Shown in pieces: positions 6,315 to 8,502 of a stretch of 8,502 bases of DNA. Positions within the stretch are counted from its first letter, which is position 1. Each line of letters opens with the position of its first letter. The notes below the pieces were generated by a model that had not been told where the DNA came from, searched no databases, and saw only the letters and a program-made list of their open reading frames with translations. The translations under genes were made by a program, and so were the position numbers. The DNA comes from Lachnospiraceae bacterium (GTDB lineage Bacteria; Bacillota; Clostridia; Lachnospirales; Lachnospiraceae), in the NCBI GenBank assembly GCA_017444545.1, contig JAFSWJ010000114.1:1-8502 (forward strand). The letters are read 5' to 3'.

Positions 6315-7283
6315 TTAATCATTCATTGTAGTTACGGTCACGCCCTTTTCTTTAAAGTAGCGGGCAGCTCCTTTGTGGAAGGGCACGGTTATGCCCGAGG
6401 TGGCATTTTCAACCGAAAGCTCCTCACCCTTGGAGTTTTCTTTGCTGATCTCATCCGTATGATCAAAGATCGCAGCCGTAAGCTCATAAACCTCATCATC
6501 ATCAAGCTTTGCATCAACGATGAGCGTAGCCTTGATGGTGATGGTCTCAATATCCTCATCCTGTCCGGGATAGGTTCCCGCCGCTATCTTTAGCGGAGCA
6601 TAATAAGGACACGAAGCCATGATCGAATCCCGCAGCTTCCCGTCAACGGGAACGAGGAAAACCCCGTTTGTGGTGGCAAGCTCGGTAATGGCCGAGGTCG
6701 GCGCCCCGGCAACGATGAAGGCTGCATCTATCTGTCCGTCCTTTAATGCCTCCTTGCTGTCATCAAAGCTCTGATACTGCGGTTTGATATCATCAAGTGA
6801 AAGGCCTGCTCCCTCAAGTACATCAACCGCATTGAAATACACACCGGATCCCGGAGCTCCGATGGAAACGCTTTTCCCCTTCAGATCCTCAACACTCTTT
6901 ATATCCTCCTTCATGGTGATGAGCTGGACCGTTTCTGCATACAGGGCTCCGAGCACGCAAAAATCCCTGCAGGGACCGTCCTTTTCAAAGGCTCTGGTGC
7001 CGTCCCAGGCATAGTTCATGACGTCAGACTGGGTGAAGCCGATCTGGTAATCACCGTCCCCGATGCTCTGGATATTGGCCTTTGAAGCCGCAGTGGAAAC
7101 CGCTGTCACGTCAAAATCCGTATATTGCTCCATATACTGTGCCAGAACCCCGCCAAAGGCATAATAGGTTCCGGAGGTTCCGCCTGTCCCCATCATCAGC
7201 CTTGCTTTCCCGCATCCTGAAAGGATGAAGGGGAGGGCAAGGAAAAGCGAACAGAAGATCAGTTTTTTCATCATTTTTTTCAT
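6315..7283 (-). CDS. TAXI-family TRAP substrate-binding lipoprotein
   Basis: The product has 322 residues. The start at 7283 is preferred because GGAG (7293-7290) lies 6 bases before it; the ATG at 7295 has no ribosome site. Residues 1-24 are a lipoprotein signal peptide with lipobox LSGC and lipidated C24, which would anchor the protein outside the membrane. The mature part starts with the TAXI landmark GTGGTSGTYY (32-41), continues with SIGAPGSGVYFNAV in the middle and has a hinge-like AAFIVAGAPTSAI segment. TAXI proteins close on a small organic substrate, such as a dicarboxylate or glutamate in studied cases, and hand it to a TRAP permease. The fused permease follows after 31 bases and the kinase-like gene precedes it by 19 bases, so the three form one operon. 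The substrate cannot be read from the sequence. Confidence 0.92.
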   Translation of the reverse strand: MKKMMKKLIFCSLFLALPFILSGCGKARLMMGTGGTSGTYYAFGGVLAQYMEQYTDFDVTAVSTAASKANIQSIGDGDYQIGFTQSDVMNYAWDGTRAFEKDGPCRDFCVLGALYAETVQLITMKEDIKSVEDLKGKSVSIGAPGSGVYFNAVDVLEGAGLSLDDIKPQYQSFDDSKEALKDGQIDAAFIVAGAPTSAITELATTNGVFLVPVDGKLRDSIMASCPYYAPLKIAAGTYPGQDEDIETITIKATLIVDAKLDDDEVYELTAAIFDHTDEISKENSKGEELSVENATSGITVPFHKGAARYFKEKGVTVTTMND

Positions 7284-7302
7284 GCTCATCTCCATAATAA
7301 AA

Positions 7303-7908
7303 TCAGTTCATCTGCTCCACAAACTTCAGGACGATATCCGCACAAAGCGGGATGCCAAGCCTTCCCGAATCAAAGCAGAAGGTATAATTGCCGGCATCAA
7401 AGATCTCGCTGCCGGTATAGTTTTTATAAAAGGTCCTGCGCTTTTTGTCATGTTCTGCGGCGTATTTTCCGGTTTTCTGCTCATCATTTTCCGCGATCTC
7501 TTCGATCCGGCCTTTTTTGTTTTCCATCGATGCATGCAGATAGATGCTTACCGTATCTATGCCTGCATCGGAAAGTATCCTGTCTGCGCATCGTCCAACC
7601 ATGATACAGGGACTTTCGGCAAGTTTCAGTATCACCTTTTTTTCTGCATTAAAGATCGCATCATGAGAGCTGTTGTAGGAGACGGTGCTGTTCAAGAAAT
7701 CATGGAGCACCTTTGAGGATCTGCTCATTTCCTCGCCCTCACGCTCCACATCCTCTTTGTCGTAGCCGCTTTCCTCAACAGTCTTTTTCACAAAATCACT
7801 GTCATAATAAGGGATCCCCAGCTTTTCAGACAGGATGGAAGCAAGAGCCCTTCCGCCTGCGCCGTATTCCCTGTTGATGGTTATCACCGGAATCTTTTTT
7901 TCCTTCAT
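7303..7908 (-). CDS. Cytidylate-kinase-like protein
   Basis: The product has 201 residues, starting at 7908 with AAGGAG (7919-7914) 5 bases upstream. It matches the cytidylate kinase-like (Cytidylate_kin2) group of P-loop proteins. The N-terminus has ITINREYGAGGRALA (9-23) in place of the nucleotide-binding loop. YYDSDF (34-39) follows, then IMVGRCAD (102-109) and a basic lid-like stretch DKKRRTFYKNYTG (154-166). The true cytidylate kinase (cmk) has a more standard GxxxxGKS/T loop, so this is probably a paralogue whose substrate is not established. It is the first gene of the TRAP operon, 19 bases ahead of the TAXI gene. Genes of this group are, from memory, often found beside transporter genes, which hints at a regulatory or sensing role, but that is inference. 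Confidence 0.85.
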   Translation of the reverse strand: MKEKKIPVITINREYGAGGRALASILSEKLGIPYYDSDFVKKTVEESGYDKEDVEREGEEMSRSSKVLHDFLNSTVSYNSSHDAIFNAEKKVILKLAESPCIMVGRCADRILSDAGIDTVSIYLHASMENKKGRIEEIAENDEQKTGKYAAEHDKKRRTFYKNYTGSEIFDAGNYTFCFDSGRLGIPLCADIVLKFVEQMN

Positions 7909-7920
7909 TTTTTCTCCTTA

Positions 7921-8000
7921 ACTGAAATAGCCCGTCCGGCTTTTTTATCGTATAATATCATATAAAGGTACATCACACAGAAAAACCAGGAGGTTTTATT
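7921..8000. promoter_or_regulatory. Divergent promoter region between the TRAP operon and the GG-leader gene
   Basis: The 92-base gap between the two divergent starts is AT-rich. On the plus strand a perfect -10 hexamer TATAAT lies at 7951-7956, with a second candidate TATAAA at 7961-7966, and AGGAGG at 7988-7993 serves the gene at 8001. On the minus strand TATGAT (7962-7957) and TATTAT (7957-7952) are possible -10 elements for the operon. No convincing -35 hexamer is seen on either side, so activator-assisted promoters are possible. The -10 elements of the two directions overlap, so the transcription units may compete. Confidence 0.45.
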
Positions 8001-8279
8001 ATGGATGAAAAAAAAGTTCTGTTAAATGATGACGATCTCGGTATCGTAAGCGGAGGCGTCGAGATCAGGGATGACGCACAGGCGGGCGGAAGATGCCCTC
8101 AATGCGCGGCATTGCTTCAAAAAAACAACTACGGAGTCTATGCCTGCCCTCAATGCCACCCCGAACAGTTTTCCAAAAACAGCGGGATGACACCAAGGAA
8201 CGCCAGCAGAAACCTGATGGTAAGCGGCGGACCCGCCTCAAAACCGTCTGTCTTTGATCGTGGTCTGAGAAAAGCCTGA
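8001..8279 (+). CDS. Small peptide with double-glycine leader and zinc-ribbon-like segment
   Basis: The product has 92 residues; AGGAGG (8988-8993 minus 1000, that is 7988-7993) lies 7 bases before the start. Residues 8-19 (LLNDDDLGIVSGG begins at 7) fit the double-glycine leader rule used by ComC/bacteriocin-type precursors: L8 at -12, D12 at -8, L13 at -7, V16 at -4, and G18-G19 at -2 and -1. Peptidase-containing ABC transporters cut such leaders after the second glycine. The remainder (20-92) has CPQC at 32-35 and CPQC at 49-52, with 13 residues between, the layout of a small zinc ribbon. A second VSGG lies at 74-77, and the tail is polar. No exporter or modifying enzyme is in the window. 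It could be a secreted peptide, a bacteriocin-like or RiPP precursor, or a cytosolic zinc-ribbon protein with a chance leader. Its 3' end lies 4 bases from the convergent transporter gene. Confidence 0.7.
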   Translation: MDEKKVLLNDDDLGIVSGGVEIRDDAQAGGRCPQCAALLQKNNYGVYACPQCHPEQFSKNSGMTPRNASRNLMVSGGPASKPSVFDRGLRKA

Positions 8280-8283
8280 GGTC

Positions 8284-8502
8284 TTACTTCCAGGCAAAAT
8301 GGATCAGTGCGTAGATATACAGGAACAGCACGACCGGAGGCACAAAGTATTTGAATAACGGTTTGACAAAGGGCTTGAGTTTCAGGCCCTTTCCTGCGTT
8401 TGCCTCCTCGATGAAATTGTCCCAGCCCCAGCCGAAGCGGTAGCAGCAGAATACTGCTATGGCGATGGAGCCCAGCGGCAGGACGTTTGTCGAGACTATG
8501 AA
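8284..8502 (-). CDS. Sodium-dependent (NSS/SNF family) transporter, C-terminal part
   Basis: The last 72 codons of a gene that enters from the right edge; the stop TAA is at 8286-8284. The visible chain starts FIVSTNVLPLGSIAIAVFCC, a membrane helix. It continues with GWGWDNFIEEANAGKG, a loop typical of bacterial neurotransmitter:sodium symporter homologues, and ends in a helix (about residues 53-70, FVPPVVLFLYIYALIHFA) and WK. Members are about 450 residues long with 11-12 helices and carry amino acids or related compounds with sodium; the substrate-binding part is outside the window. The gene converges on the small GG-leader gene with only 4 bases between the stop codons, and no terminator is seen in the gap. 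Confidence 0.85.
   Translation of the reverse strand, partial: FIVSTNVLPLGSIAIAVFCCYRFGWGWDNFIEEANAGKGLKLKPFVKPLFKYFVPPVVLFLYIYALIHFAWK

Noticed and set aside
7925..7946. AGCC/GGCT hairpin followed by six T bases, terminator-like on the plus strand
   Set aside because: The stem is only four solid pairs and no plus-strand gene ends upstream of it; it lies in the 5' region of the divergent operon.
8368..8392. AAAGGGC/GCCCTTT inverted repeat downstream of the GG-leader gene
   Set aside because: It is inside the coding sequence of the convergent transporter, has an 11-base loop and no T-tract, so it is not supported as a terminator.

Overview
The window looks like chromosomal DNA of an anaerobic Firmicute, most likely in or near the Lachnospiraceae (Clostridia). 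This rests on gene types only: AGGAGG-type ribosome sites, a secreted protein with an Ala/Glu/Pro/Thr/Ser-rich stalk, a helix-turn-helix/zinc-cluster protein paired with a serine recombinase, a TAXI-type TRAP transporter with a fused permease, and a double-glycine-leader peptide. No rRNA, tRNA or CRISPR array was seen.

Layout, left to right. (1) The first 85 codons of a secreted surface protein, minus strand, 1-255. (2) A decayed mobile element on the plus strand, about 330-1612. It has short direct repeats at its left side, a duplicated leader, a small HTH/zinc-cluster gene (579-989) and a serine recombinase (1046-1612) that lost its DNA-binding part. (3) A large Fic-domain protein, plus strand, 1740-3617. 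(4) A small two-TM protein with a GRAM/PH-like tail, minus strand, 3667-4173. (5) A minus-strand operon read from 7908 down: cytidylate-kinase-like protein, TAXI substrate-binding lipoprotein and fused TRAP permease, possibly continuing into the GRAM/PH-like gene. (6) A divergent small plus-strand gene (8001-8279) encoding a double-glycine leader followed by a four-cysteine zinc-ribbon-like segment. (7) The last 72 codons of a sodium-dependent (NSS/SNF family) transporter, minus strand, running off the right edge.

The most striking structure is a family of short nested palindromes. The unit has arms TCAATCA and TGATTGA around an asymmetric core GGGGACGGTTCT. Six units lie in three pairs, at 1580-1646, 3594-3651 and 4190-4248, and each pair sits on a gene junction. 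The first pair ends the broken recombinase. The second carries the stop codon of the Fic gene. The third carries the stop codon of the TRAP permease and abuts the ribosome site of the next gene. The Fic protein and the permease, unrelated and on opposite strands, therefore both end in the same repeat-encoded tail, NQGTVL. The pairs also bracket the Fic gene and the GRAM/PH-like gene.

How the genes could work together: the TAXI lipoprotein and fused permease should form one sodium- or proton-driven uptake system for an unknown organic acid, with the kinase-like gene translated just upstream. The Fic protein, the small peptide and the GRAM/PH-like protein have no assigned partner here. The best candidates for undescribed biology are the gene-end repeats that write protein C-termini and the GG-leader zinc-ribbon peptide.
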